A stretch of DNA of 64,000 bases from Diatrype stigma (GCA_022225965.2 JAKJXP020000007.1:310001-374000); one strand, 5' to 3'; counted from the stretch's first letter, positions 1-12,100 are shown. Numbers and translations: made by a program. The notes: generated by a model from the sequence alone, not told the origin.

Positions 1-537
1 CTCTTTGAGGAGCTACATATGTAGGTAGTTAAATGTAGGTAGTTAACTACCTAGTACCTTGACTACACACATCGGGTCACCAGATTCAATGAATGTCACG
101 GAATATCGAGCTCAAGCTCAAGCTCAAGCTCAAGCTCAAGCTGGACTCTAGAGCTCATTGCCAAAATTGGCATACCCAAAGTAGTTTCTGGTAGTAGGTA
201 GATGGTCAGTCGCACCTTCCAACCCACGTTCTACCGGTAGGTATCATGATGACGTGCCATTTCTGAACTGCTCTACACATACTTACATACATACCTACTT
301 ATCTTACCTTACCTGGGCAGGTACGTATGAGGTTTGATCAAAGGCAAAATATATGAAGCCCGCAACTTCCGATCGGTGCTGCTTTCTTTGTTATTACAAC
401 CTCCCAACAACATCACGTAGATTGGCTTTGACAATCCTTGTAACCTACCCACCTACCTGCCCACATACCTCCTTATCGTCAAGACCTAGAAGAAGTACCA
501 AACACCGAAACCCAAGAGCATCAATTCCACACCGGCA
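1..537. other. Upstream region of the first gene
   Basis: No gene seen. It holds a hexamer repeat (109-142) and several short GTAGGTAG/TACCTACC runs. It presumably carries the promoter and 5' leader of the gene starting at 538. An open frame crossing 353-853 on the same strand runs through that gene's first exon and intron in another frame, and I do not regard it as coding. Confidence 0.5.
109..142. repeat. AGCTCA hexamer tandem repeat
   Basis: About 5.7 perfect copies of AGCTCA in a row, roughly 400 bp upstream of the first gene. Each copy boundary holds AGCT. It is a simple-sequence repeat with no coding role that I can see. Confidence 0.95.
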
Positions 538-1221
538 ATGTCGACGGGTGGTGCAGGAGCCGATTCCGGCCGTCTCTACAAGTACGGCACATCCGGCGCC
601 GGAGCCTCCTCCAACGGCGACCTCACCGAAGAGCAAGCCCGAGAGATCAACGCCCGCTATGTACGTCACGCCACGTCACTACTTGGCTGATGGAACACCC
701 TCTCGTGCCACAACTAGCCGGAATCCCCCTCCCCCCTTCCTTTTCCGCTTCTCCGTTATCATAATGCTAACACAAAAGCCTCTACTTCACAACAGAGGGG
801 AACCGATAAAGCAAGCAAGAGCAGCAGCAGCAGCGGCGGCGGCGGCATCCTGAACTCGCTCAAGGAAGCCCTGAGACCGGGCGACAGCAGACGACCCGGA
901 GGCGCAGCGGGAAAAGCGGAAGACCGCACGGGCCGCCGCCAGCAGCACGGCGGCATCGCCGAGACAGTGCAGCCGGGCAAGCGAGACAACTACCACGACA
1001 ACGACAGCAAGAACAACGGTGGCAGTGGCAGTGGAAGTGGCGCCCGCCGCGGCATCATGGGCACAGTGAAGCAAGCTCTCGGCGGCCGAGACCGCGCCCA
1101 CGCCCACGCCCACGCCCCCGAGAGCTACCGCGACGCGACGGGCAGCAGCGCCGGGGCGTTCGGCTCCTCACACAAGCGGGAAGCCCCGCCCAAGGGGGCC
1201 GTAAGGCGGGGAGATAGGTAG
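538..1221 (+). CDS. Small basic Gly/Ser-rich protein, unknown function
   Basis: Two exons, 538-660 and 796-1221, joined over a 135-nt intron (GTACGT donor, CAACAG acceptor), giving 182 residues. The ATG at 538 is the first after an in-frame TAG. I do not recognise the family. There is no signal peptide or membrane segment. The N-terminus (about residues 1-41) is mildly acidic and ends in LTEEQAREINARY. The rest is rich in Gly, Ser, Arg and Lys and probably disordered, with a run of Ser then Gly near residue 50. Two short helical segments resemble each other: GILNSLKEALRPGD and GIMGTVKQALGGRD, an internal duplication about 75 residues apart. A His-Ala repeat follows the second. GC content and codon use are high compared with the flanks, which supports coding. 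The intron phase (0) and uninterrupted frame make the model fairly secure; the function is open. Confidence 0.7.
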
Positions 1222-2819
1222 TAGTAGCGAGAAGCTCGGCGGGTTTTGAGACCGTGCCGCTGAGGGAGGAAGGGAGGAAGGGAGGGAGAGAGGGAGAGAT
1301 GGTGTTGGGCGTTGGGAGTCGCTAATCAATGGCTGGCTAGGTAATTTGATCAACGCACGAGAGAGAGAGTGTGTGTGTGTTGCCTTCAGCGGCACTGTCC
1401 AGGGTCGTAGGAATCCTACGAGGGAGGGGAACTGAAACTGAATGCATGGATGAGGACGAATGGATGACTCACGACTACTCGATGAATTCTAGTTTGGGGG
1501 TTGAAGGAAGGCGTTAGGTAGTTACTAAGTAGTTAGTAAGTTGGTTTTGATTCCTTTCACGAATGAAGGCAGTGATCAATCTGTACTGCCTACAGTAAAC
1601 CTTGGACTATACCCCTTTTCGGGGACATTGCCTATATATGTGGAGCATCGTTCAAGTGTTTTAGGCTACGAGAGCTACTACTTTCTCACCAACCTTACCT
1701 TGATTGTAGTTAGTTAGTTAGTTAGTCTGGTATGCATGTTACTTGACCACGCACTCCGCTTAATATCAGACGATATTATTAGGCGGAATCAGGTGGTAGT
1801 TAGTTAGTTAAGTTAGTTTGTCTGATACTGCCTTGAACGTGGGGAACTTTGTCATCCTTCCCTTGCGGCGCCTTCTGTATACCTACTAACACGCCCCCTA
1901 TATTTCATGCAGCCCTACGGCGCATCGCGCACCGCCTGCTTGGATCAAACCAACGTCTTTTATGTACTTTGGTTCTATGTACCCAAGTACCCTGACAACG
2001 GAAGAAAGTCCTACGGCTGGCTCTTAGGAAGTTCTTTCGCATGTTTGGCATATATTCTTATAGAGAATATGTGGGTGCGTTGCAACCGAAGCTGTAACTC
2101 ATCTCATACAGAAATGAAACGCAGAGCTCGATGTAAGGAGGGATTTGTCGCAATGTATGGCGTTAACAGATATGTTTCTGGGAAATAGGAGTAACTTATA
2201 GCAGGACGAGGGAGTAAGCATATAGCTACAAACCATCGCGATGCAGCGCCAAAAGCAGCGCTCCAGAACCCTTACGCATTCTGAAACTAAAGTCTAGCTA
2301 TGTAATCACTTATTGCTTTGAGGGTAAAGTCATATATCAGAAGCGACCTTGCGTCTTCATTTGGGGTATATATATACAAAGTCTATCTCTTGATCATTCG
2401 TAATCTTCGTCAGAGTAGCCCAATGAGTTTTCCCATCTTCCCCTTTTCGTACACTTTTCCTGGAACCAATCGACCACCCCTTTTTCCGTTCCTTTTCGTG
2501 TCGTTTCGTGCTGTTTTGCCGTCTTTTTTTCGTCGTCCCCCTTCCCTCTTTAATTTTCTTATCGTACACGGATTCGCGTTATCCGATCGCCCCTGTTCGA
2601 TCGACGTGAGGTCGCCCTCCGTCTAATCGAACCTCTAGTAGTAGTAGTAGAAAAGCAAAATCTAAACCCCGCCCCGTACACCTCCCAATCTCAAAGATGA
2701 ACGGAGAGGAAAAGGAGAAGAAAGAGATTGAGAAGAATAGAAAAGAAGCAATGCCAATACCCAAAATATCCTTTCCTCCTCGCTTGTGCAATTTCCCTGA
2801 ATACATTATATTTCATTAC
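1222..2819. other. Intergenic region, convergent gene ends
   Basis: Lies between the 3' ends of two convergent genes. It contains GGGAGGAA-type purine runs (1262-1300), TTAGTTAG repeats (about 1708-1820) and otherwise AT-moderate unique sequence. An open frame at 1907-2188 (+, 93 codons) has no recognisable motif and ordinary intergenic composition, so I do not call it. Presumably both 3' UTRs end here. Confidence 0.5.
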
Positions 2820-4796
2820 TCACTCCATCACCGCCGTCGACCACCTATCCGTAGACGAGCGCCGTGATCCGTGATCGTGGTGGTGGTGGTGGTCATCATC
2901 GTCATCGTCATCATCACCACGGAGGCGAAGCCCGCGAGGCGCCTTTTTGTACTGACGGTGGAGGCGCCGGTAGCTGCTGTTGATAGAAGTAGCAGCAGGG
3001 TTGGTGTTGGCAGTGGGGGTGATGGTGACAGCAGGAGTAGGAGTAGCAGTAGCAACACCAGTTATCCCTAGGCCAACAACACCCGCATCTGCACCCGCAC
3101 CCGTGCTTCCCCGCCCACCACCGCTCAAGAAAGCGGCGTTCCGGTCCGGGAGCAAGTCGTCAAGCTGAGCATCGAATCCAATGCAGTGCAGACTAAGCGC
3201 GCCTCCGCTGCTGTCGTTCTTGTTGGTCAGGACGTCGCGGAAGACGTCGAAGTCAAGCGCGTCGCGCAGCGGTGGGTAGGTGCGCTCGCGGGGCACGTCC
3301 TCGCCGGGTGCGAGCTTCAGGCCGAGCGCCTCGGTCATGTGGGCGCGCAGCTGCTCGCGCAGCGCAGGCGTCGTCAGGTCCGAGTGGTATAGGGCCTTGA
3401 GTCCCTGGAGCTGCATGTCGGCGACGTGCTCCTCGCCCTTGGTGGTGTCGTGGAAGTGCGGGTTGCGCGTCTCGACCTGCAGGATCTCGACAAGGGATGA
3501 TGAAGATGAGGGTGAGCGGGGTGATAAGGATGGTGATGGTGATAACAGCCGCGGCGACGGCGACATTCGGTGCGGTAGCTGTGGTAGATTGAGGTGGCGG
3601 TGGTGGGTACTGGTGTTGATTGCTTGCCGTGATGGCGATAGCGATAGCGATGGCGACGGCGACGCTGATAGTAAAGGTGACGACGATAGGGACATCGGCG
3701 GCGTGATGACATCCACATCGTAGTCACTCTCGCTCTCAAAGCCGCTGTCGTGGTCCAGGGCGGGGACGGAAGCATCGGCTCCGAACATCTCTAGAATGTT
3801 GATCAACTCATACGGCTCGATGGCGTATCCACGAGCCAACCGCAGTTGCAGACCCAGCTCCATTGTCATAGCGTGCTCGCCCGCGTTCCCCGTGACGATC
3901 AAGCCGGTATTGTAGCCCAAGTATTCCTATATGTTTTCGGATTAGCGATGAGATGCCCGAGTAAAGAAGTAAAAGCGACGTTGCCGTTGTGTGTAGATGG
4001 GTAGGTAGGTTATGCGTTCACGTACCTGTAGCAGCTTGTTCAGCCAATCGTTGACGACGATGGAGCTGCGGCCCTTCTTGTCGAAGACGAGTCGGCCGTC
4101 CCTGACCTTCGGCTTCGAGTTCCAGGAGACGCGGACCATGGCGAGCGGGGAGTGGGCGCTATGCAGCGCTGCCGCGAACACCTTGCAGTACTCGGTCACG
4201 GACCCGGGGACGAAGTTGTCAGCGTCGATGAAGCCGACGTACTTCCGCCTTTTCAACGCCGCGATTACCATGCCGATGATCATCGCCTCGCCCTTGCCGC
4301 GGTGGATCAGACCGGTCCTGTCATCCACCATCTCCGGCATGCCGGCCGCCCGGAACGCCTTCGCAACCCCCGGGTCGGCCTGGTGCACGGCGATGACGGA
4401 GCGGTTCGCGAGTTGAGAGAATTCCTTGATAAGGCGGACCTCTTCTTTAAATCGGTCCACGGTGATTGCGGTCGACCGTCCCGGCACGTTGGGCCGGTCG
4501 CTGTTGGACACTAGGATCGCCAGGCAGTCGTGCGGGACGCCCGCCAAGACGCCCTGTATGGTGTCGAGCTCCTCATTCATACAGGCGATGACGACCCCCA
4601 TGTTCTCTTCGGCGGTGGCGAGCTCCCCGGAGGGAACGACAATATCGCCATTGCCATTTCTGCTGCTGCTGCTGCTGCTGCCGCCGCCGCCGCCACGTCT
4701 CCTCCGGTGGCCTGCGTCGAGCTCAATGACACGCTGCAGCTCGTTGATCTGGACGTTCCCGAACTGTTCCTTGTGTATGCTGCCTTCGATTCTCAT
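2820..4796 (-). CDS. mpgS: Mannosyl-3-phosphoglycerate synthase (GT55 family)
   Basis: Makes mannosyl-3-phosphoglycerate from GDP-mannose and 3-phosphoglycerate, the first step to the compatible solute mannosylglycerate; expected to be cytosolic. Two exons, 4796-4026 and 3926-2820, joined over a 99-nt intron (GTACGT donor, TATAG acceptor), give 625 residues. The N-terminus (MRIEGSIHKEQFGNVQINE) matches the family start. Conserved blocks follow: VSNSDRP (about 97), HQADPGVAKAF (138), RGKGEAMIIGM (166), the metal-binding DAD in FIDADNFVPGSV (191-193), GNAGEHAMTM (270), YAIEPYELI (about 291) and QVETRNPHFH (about 407). These match the archaeal and bacterial enzymes closely. Two low-complexity parts are unusual: a Ser/Pro insertion at about residues 316-402, between the EPYELI and ETRNPHFH blocks, and a C-terminal tail with runs of Asp and His. 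No mannosyl-3-phosphoglycerate phosphatase gene is adjacent. Identity is strong; the exact C-terminus is less certain because of the repeats. Confidence 0.93.
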
Positions 4797-7418
4797 CGTC
4801 GGTGTTGTAGTTGTAGTGCCGTGCTGTACCTGTTGTTTTATGTTGGGATTGGTGTACGGCCGTGTGTTGTCCTATCAGCTAGCTCGTCGAGTATAAGCTC
4901 GTATAGTATAGTTGCCTGGGCTGCTGAGGTTGGATTCTTGGAGCCGGGGATATATAAAACGGATAGAATCTGACAAGATAAGACGGCGCCAACACGGGTT
5001 ATAAGATCTGGGGTAGAGCCTGTATAGAGAACATCGGGAAAGACAACAGGAAGTCGAGGCCTCCGTGCCGGACTATATAAGGCCTCAAGGCAGAGGAGGC
5101 CATTTATTGGGAATGGAAGAACCCACTTCTCCCACGAGACGAGAGGCTTCTGCTCGCCTGCCAGACCCCATACTCCCGTAGGTATGCATATCACCAAACT
5201 ACTACCGTCATCCATAATATGCAACTATACCTACACGCCGCACCGGCATGTAGGTCTAGTCATAGTCATCAGGACAGACAGGACTTGGTGCAGCGCGCCG
5301 CCAGTGCCCAGGACTGGAGCCTCCCGTACCGGCCCCCCTTCATGCCTCGCTCCAACGGAGATTGGCCAGAGCTGTTGGAACATGAGGCTCTGCTGGACCT
5401 GAAACCTTGTCAACCTGGCCAGGCATTCTGCATGTTGCGGCCTGGGAGAGGGCAGCAAGTGTATATGTGTGACGCCAAAGGTTCCCAATGTAACACAGGC
5501 CACAGACTGAAAAGTGGGAGCCGCGCAGGAAAACCATGGGCCCGGTACAGGTTGTCTCGACTCTTTCGGTTCTGTGCCACAGAAGGGTCCTTCCAAAGCC
5601 CAATGAGGACTCGGCTTCGCATCCCGCACAGCCCACGCAGCCCTACGAGATCGGTACCCAGAATAGCATTAGCCTTCTTCGTAAAGAACTCCACGGGAGG
5701 AGCACGAGAGAAGGGTCCAAGGCAGAGACGTACCGAAGGGATCGCTCGGTCTGATCGGCCTTTGGTTGGATGGGAAAAGTTTAGGCTACTGCTCCCGCCG
5801 CAGCGCCGCTGAGCGCATCCTGGCCGGGATAAGTAGGTCGTGGTAGTAGAGACCCGGGTTCCATGTGTCATTCATTGTGTCCCCGTCGTCTCACGTGGGC
5901 TGGTTTCTTCGAGTATGTCAGCAAAATTGCGGCTCCTCTTGGAATAGCAACCCCCAGACAGGGCCGTGGTTGGCTGAAAAAGCCAAATTAGATCAGTCGG
6001 TGAATAAGAATAAGCGTAATTCGTGCAATCCAATCCCATGTCGTCGTGGTAAGAGGTAGGCAGAGGCAGGTAGGTATGTATACTAACTAGCTAAGTATGT
6101 AAGAGCAGCTTCTATCATGGATGTAAGCCAGCCCTGCCCCTTGGGGTTCCCGCTTCAGGGCAACCAAAGCCGACGGACGAACATAGTCCATTGGTTGCAT
6201 GCCTGCTACGAAGTACATACAGACATACCTACCTCCTCCATCCCGCTACCCACTACCCACTACCCACTACCCACTGCCCACTACTTACACACTTAGTATA
6301 CTTACCTGCCTGGTCAGCTAGTACCTAGGTAGTAGTGAACTACAACTGCAGCTGCGCATTGCAAGGCGAGGCAGGCTAAGTGGTTAGTCAGGAGTACCTA
6401 GGTACCTACTATGTAGGGGTATGTAATAGGTAGGATGTAGTTAAGGTCGGGGCCAGTCATATTTGGGAGTTAGTAGTTAGTTAGTACATATATAGATATA
6501 TGTAGTTACATAGGAGACTTACTATGTATTGCACAGGCGAGTCAGCGAACTGCAACAGCGCCCCCCTAACTAGAACTACTAGAAGAAAGCGGACAAACCA
6601 GTGCCGCAGCATTATTGGCTATAACCGTCCTGCCCGTCGAGCTGTTGCCTGCCAATTCGGGGATCTTCAGCGGGGCTCCTGGGTGCAGAACCCACTGTCG
6701 TGGGCTGTCGCAGCCTGGATAAAGGCCCCCCCCCCTTACTACTATGTATGATACCTAAGTAGGTATGTAGTTACATACGTACGCAGTTTAGACCTTAATA
6801 GACTGGAGGATGATATAATCCCCCCGTCCCAAAATAAAGGGTCGCTCGCTCACGAGGTGCCATGAGCTGCATATACCACCCTGCGAGTGCGAGTTGGAGG
6901 GGCTTGTACATAGTATTTTGGGGGGTTCCATCGGTTAATGCCGGTAGGGCTGAGTCACAAATGTCGCAGAGAAGTGTATATCGGCGTGCTGCGAAACTGC
7001 GAAACGGAATTTCTTTTTGGATGCAATTAACTACTACATACTTACTCAAGCTACTACTAATTTCAGTCGCTGCTCCGCCTCAGGCCATGCTTGCTTGGCA
7101 CTGGATCTCTGACTCGCCGGGGGTTCTGCTTTTCGGTAGCGGGTTCCGTAACCGGGTCACAACCTCAAGATAGCCAGACGGTGGGACAATGATGATGCTT
7201 ATCAACAACAGCACGAACGGTATCTTGGATGACAAAAGTCGCACGGCATCTAAGCGAAGAACTGCATTTCGCTACTACATTGCGGCGGCGAAGCCAAATT
7301 CACAATAGCATCATCGTAGGTTTGTAGGGCGAAAGCGTCTTCCTCCACCCGCAGATATCGCTCGCAGAAAGCTACCAAGTTAGTCCACCGGGCCGCCGTT
7401 CATAGCCTCCCTCCCACC
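4797..7418. other. Intergenic region with an uncertain open frame
   Basis: Upstream of the glycosyltransferase gene. It contains TATA-like ATATATAAAA (about 4949) and CTATATAAGG (about 5072), readable on either strand. A 197-codon open frame at 5219-5812 (+) follows the second TATA-like box by about 140 bp and contains a short Cys-bearing stretch, but it has no recognised domain and overlaps equally long frames on the other strand. I rate it about 0.15 likely to be a gene. From 5820 on there are GTAGGTAG-type runs, the TACCTAGGTA palindrome (about 6395) and a 7-mer repeat; nothing else is recognisable. Confidence 0.4.
6246..6284. repeat. CTACCCA heptamer tandem repeat
   Basis: Five consecutive copies of CTACCCA, the fifth with one substitution (CTGCCCA), plus a partial copy. 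Intergenic simple repeat. Confidence 0.9.
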
Positions 7419-8022
7419 TCAGGTCATCGTGTTGCCCGGCCGATCCATCTCCTCCCTCACCGGCTCTCCTGAGATGCCCTTCTCGCCAGGAATGTTCGTA
7501 GTGCCGCCCTCGATTCCCACGTTCGTGACGCCAGAATCTGAGGCGACGGGAGCCTCTCCGGGGGCGTGTCCCTCCTTGTGCGCCGGCGCGTTAGGGGCGC
7601 CGAGACCCTGAGCTATAACAGGTGGGGCAGCTTGTCATGTCAGCTAAATAAAGTAGGCAGCCCGCTTTTTGCGATATGATGTGCGCATGCACATGTGTAA
7701 GTAGCATGTAAGTGCCCGTGGATTTGCATGTAAGTAAGTCGGAGCAAAGAAAGCAACAAGAAAGGAAGTGGCTGGGAGGTATCCGTCGGTGTGGATTACC
7801 GCTCCCTGACCTGTAGAAACAGGCAACGGAGGTCCAGACTACCAACTAACAAGATGTATCCTGCCTCAAAGACAGGCAGAAGCGGAGGTGGGGTGGGCAA
7901 TGATGCAAGCAAGCTGTGCCTCTATTCTGAATGTCACGGCGTGACTTACCTGCCGCCTGTTTCTTCAGGAACGTCTCGCTAGCGGCTCCCTGGTTTTGAC
8001 CCGGTGTCTTCGACGGCGCCAT
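7419..8022 (-). CDS. 88-residue hydrophilic protein, unknown function
   Basis: Both exons are too short to show up in an ordinary open-frame scan. Exon 1 is 8022-7950 (MAPSKTPGQNQGAASETFLK and four more residues); exon 2 is 7612-7419, ending in TGA. They join over a 337-nt intron with donor GTAAGT and acceptor TTATAG, and the split codon restores Ala. The resulting 88-residue protein is rich in Gly, Ala, Pro and Glu, with no hydrophobic stretch, no cysteine and no signal peptide, so it is likely intrinsically disordered and soluble. The second half has a repetitive Gly-rich pattern (TNVGIEGGTTNIPGEKGISG). High GC in both exons against a lower-GC intron, a consensus donor and a clean phase support the model. 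The family is not recognised; small hydrophilic stress proteins look broadly similar, but that is only an impression. A further small exon inside the long intron cannot be excluded. Confidence 0.65.
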
Positions 8023-9195
8023 TTTAGCTTGTGAAGAGGTCTTGAATAGGTAGTCGGGTTGGTTTTCACGGTAGTTGAGATGGAGTCTTGTGCAGAACCC
8101 GTCGATGTCGCCTCTAGTTAGGTGCAGGTGCAGTAGGAATTGGAGAACGATTATAAGCCGTCTATAAGCCGTCTATACAGGCAGAGATGCGAATTCACGA
8201 GCTCAATCGATTCGCGCTTTATCAATTGATCGATAATTAGGCATGGCATGGCATGGCATGGCATGGCATGCTATCCGTGCAAGGGTTACGTCACTATAAT
8301 TGTTTCGATTCACTGACATCATCCAGGGCCGTGGCGGGGTGGTCCACACCACACGGACACGGCCGATCCTACCGAGAGAGATCGTATAAGTAGGCAATGG
8401 ATTGTCTCCTATGAGTAAGTTATAGCACAGCCAAGGCCATTGTACCACGATATCAGGGATGACAAGAAGGCCTAGAACGGGGCCTCTTACCCTGATTATC
8501 GGGGCATTGCGATGATGGCTGTTGACAAGGTAGATACGGATTGGATTGGTTGCTGGAACATGGACAGCTGTAACAGGGAGAATTTGTTTACGCTTGCTAA
8601 GAACAAATCCATATGTACCTCTTATCCTTCTCGCAACGGCTTGTTGGGTGGACTTTCATAGTATCTGGACTTACCTACTAGCTAATATCGCAACTTCAAT
8701 CCAACCGGAGCGCGGGCTCCTTACTTGGCCAATTTTCTACTTCGTAGCGTACGATAGATTCGCCTAATTGCATCGCTCACCCGCCGAGACGAGGTGGCAT
8801 GGTGCCAAAGGCCTCACTGTCCTCGTTCGGTGGGAACCAGGGCTGGGATTGGACAGGAGCCATGCAGCCATTGCGTATTCCCGGTATCCTCCCCCGTTTC
8901 TCAATCAAGAGCCCGTGTACCGCGTGGCCCTTAGACGCTGGGAAAGATGCTGCATCTTGTCATTGAAACCGAATCACGCGTCAACGCCCATGCCAGTGCA
9001 TGACTTTTGAACTCATTTTCCATCAATGCCATACAGGTCCCGGAAGCTAACTGAAGGGGGTATCTAGTCGAAGCTCTGAACCCTCCAAGAAAAATTCATC
9101 AAAAGTAGGACCTCGAAGAAATGGGGATTCATACAGCATTTTCCGATGCCCTTGCTAGCAAAACATAATGTATGAATCGTGGGGTAAAACATGGT
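8023..9195. other. Intergenic region
   Basis: Separates the start of the 88-residue protein gene from the 3' end of the transcription factor gene to the right. It holds a perfect pentamer repeat (8241-8270). Open frames at 8546-8767 and 8768-9010 (+) lack recognisable features and are not called. Confidence 0.5.
8241..8270. repeat. GCATG pentamer tandem repeat
   Basis: Six perfect copies of GCATG, about 220 bp upstream of the start codon of the 88-residue protein gene. Simple repeat in its presumed promoter region. Confidence 0.95.
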
Positions 9196-12100
9196 TCATC
9201 CTATATTAGGATCAGGATAAAACCCCAACACGTCATTAGGGAAGTAGTCGCCGAACCAGCTCATCATTTCGTTCTGTTCGAAACTCGTGAGATGTTGGCC
9301 AATATCCGTCTCGTTGTCGTAGGTGAGCAGATGCAAGTTACCAGTAGGACCAAGGTATGAGTAGCCACTGGAAGCGAGCCCACTCTGTGCAAAACTTGAC
9401 GGGCCAGCATCAGTTGGTGAGTATACCGAAGCAACGGCAGAGGTATTGTTCGAGCCGGCGCCGCTATTGACATGAGCCGTATTGGTAGGAGAGGACCCAG
9501 CTGGGTATTCGAAGCCCGACTGTTGGGATGTGGGCGAAAACGTTGTCGCAGCACCACCCAGTGGGCCCTGTGAAGGCGCGCCCATATTATGAAGCCGTGC
9601 TTCGGGTGTCGTGGGAGATTTCAAAGCTTCTTCCCCAGGCGAACCACCGTATCTCTGGAGAGGCTTGCCCGACATAGGATTGCTAGCGATCCGGTGATGC
9701 TGAGATTGACTGACTGAATGCCGTAATGCGGATGTGTTTGGTTGTGGGTATGGCGAAGCGGGCGGATACATCGCTGTCGTTTCCGGGAGGCTTTGCCGAA
9801 TGGGATCATATATCATATTACCTGGTGGCGTCGCTGCAGACGTAGATCCCGTTGGCTGCTGCTGGTGTGCGCCAGAACTATGACCTACGGGGTTCTGAAA
9901 GAGCAAAGTTAGGCTGGAGTTGGGCGAATTGGTGGTGCCTGTCAATGACCATGCCAGCGGCGGTCCGGTCGCCGGTATTGGCGAAGCCGGATGCTCTAGT
10001 CGATCCCCAATGTTGCCAATATTCCCAAACCGGCGGATGGCGCTGGCTTGCCGAGCGCGCTTGGTGCTTTCGTATTCCTCGACCGTGTAGGTCTCGCAGT
10101 CCCATATGCCCTCGGACTTTTGATCCAGTGCTGTGAGGATATACCGGGCGCCGCCCCAATATTCCTGTAGTTGTTTCAGGGCCTTGTAACAGGCCTGATA
10201 GTTTTGGTTCGCCGCTGATGCCAACAGAAGATGTCTTGATGTCGGCTTATTAACATCAACCTCTTTCCCATTCTCAGGAAACCGACGTTTCGCGGTCCCT
10301 GATTTCTGATTAGATGAAACTGTATCTCCGGACTCGGACTGCGAACCATTTGAAACGGATTCCATGAGGAAAGCATTTGCGGCGATGTATATGGGCTGTG
10401 ATGTAAAGGGGTTTCCAATGAAGCATTTCGGATCAATCAACTGTGCAAATGCAAGAATGTCGGCAATGGTCTTTGCACTGGACATGGACAATTCCCGGCT
10501 ATGGGCTTTGAGTTGATGCATACGGTTGACCGCCCCATGCCTTGTTAGAAGTGTCGGTTGGTGCAGCACAATAATCAAGGCATGGAACCAGACATGCAGG
10601 AGGATGAATATGGTACCCTGACCATGTTTGACATACGCCTGAAAATTGTTGGCATCAAACCGTAGTCTCGGCTCCGTCCTTTGGTGGAGCTTAGTGAGCT
10701 CACTCTCCATATGGGAGAGTTTCTGTAGTTTGTCTTGGGTCAGGTCGTTCGCATGTCCAACCTTATTAAGTACATCAGACACTCTTCCGTAAAGTCTGAT
10801 GATCTGGTAGAGGAGTGGTACGGGGTCAGGCCATCCGGAGGCGGGGTGGATGGCGGATTTAGGAAGTTCGAGCTCAAGGTCGTCATCCTTCAAAGTCACT
10901 GGGCGACCAGTGCCAGACGAAATAACACGATCTAGGAAGAAGACTGCCCAAAGCGTATCGATGCGCTCTTGTTCCACTTCTTTCTGCTCTTCGGGACTCA
11001 ACGCGCCTTCATCGTCAGGCCGCGCCGGAGGGATGTCTTCGACCCCTGTTTTCCGGTCGTACGGGCGAGTGTACCAAGGATCCTTGTCACCTTGATACTT
11101 CACCCCGTCCTCTTTTGTCAAGCCTAGGTCAACCGCCATCCGAATGGCTATGCCGAGGTACATCCATAACGCACTGTCCTGGTCGGCACCGAACCCGTCA
11201 TATGCTAAGAGTAAACAGGCCTGTACGGCGGCGACGGACGGGCAGGGAAATGTATCAACGACTGCGGCCTTCGCTCGTTGGGAATAGACCAGGCCGTATT
11301 CCGACTTGGCCAGCTTGCCCTCGTTCCACTTCTTGAAGATGGGCAAATCAGAAAACCGGGCTGCTAGAGCGCACACGGCATCGACAAGTATTGGTTCAAC
11401 ACGTTTATCATGAACCATCTTGGGAAACTTCCTGCGATTCAAAAAAGGGTAATTGCTCCCCAAATGTATAAAAAAGGTATTAACAAGGTTGAGAATAAGA
11501 GGGTGTACAGCATTGGCATCATTAGGGTCGTAGGTGGGCATATCGTCGAGTTGGCCAAGTTCATAGTCAGAAAGCAGCGAGCTCATGAAGCCGGTATAGA
11601 GGGAGCCTGAACTAGGCGAGGTTCCGGACATAGAGCTCGTCCTCCTGTCTCGAACCTTGACGACCATCTGCTTGAACCCGGGCACGATGGCAGTCGGGCC
11701 AAAGTACCGGAAGAAAGGGACTCGATGGCTTTCATTGAGGTGCGGCGCCGACGAGCGACTCGTGGTACTGTGGTCATCTTCCGTCGAGAAGGATTGATGT
11801 CGCGGGTTTGTTGGTCGCCGCACTAGGCTTGGCGAATGTGGCTGGGATTGGCTTTGAGGCGGCTGGTCGTCCCATTCCCCCTTTTCGGGCTTCACAGGCG
11901 TGGTACAGGCATCATAGTCGCGCGTAATATCCGCGACCGGGTGGGATCCAGAACCCTCGTCAGCAAAGTCGAGTTGCTTGCCTTTACGCGTTTTACTTCT
12001 TGCCTGCTTGCGATCAAAGTCGGCTTCGTCCTCTGCATAATCGTCTTCATCGACTTCGACACGGGGTTCGCTCAGATCGACGCCAGTCTCCCCCAGTCCG

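Noticed and set aside
353..853. 166-codon open frame crossing the first gene
   Set aside because: It runs through exon 1 and the intron of the 538-1221 gene in a different frame and ends in a poly-Ala run from the GCA/GCG repeat.
3280..3723. 147-codon open frame antisense to the glycosyltransferase gene
   Set aside because: It depends on the Ser/Pro repeat region of the opposite strand, reading as Asp/Gly/Arg repeats, while the minus strand carries clear family motifs.
5219..5812. 197-codon open frame on the plus strand after a TATA-like box
   Set aside because: No recognised domain, no consistent splice-linked extension, and comparable frames on the opposite strand. Mentioned under the intergenic entry but not called as a gene.
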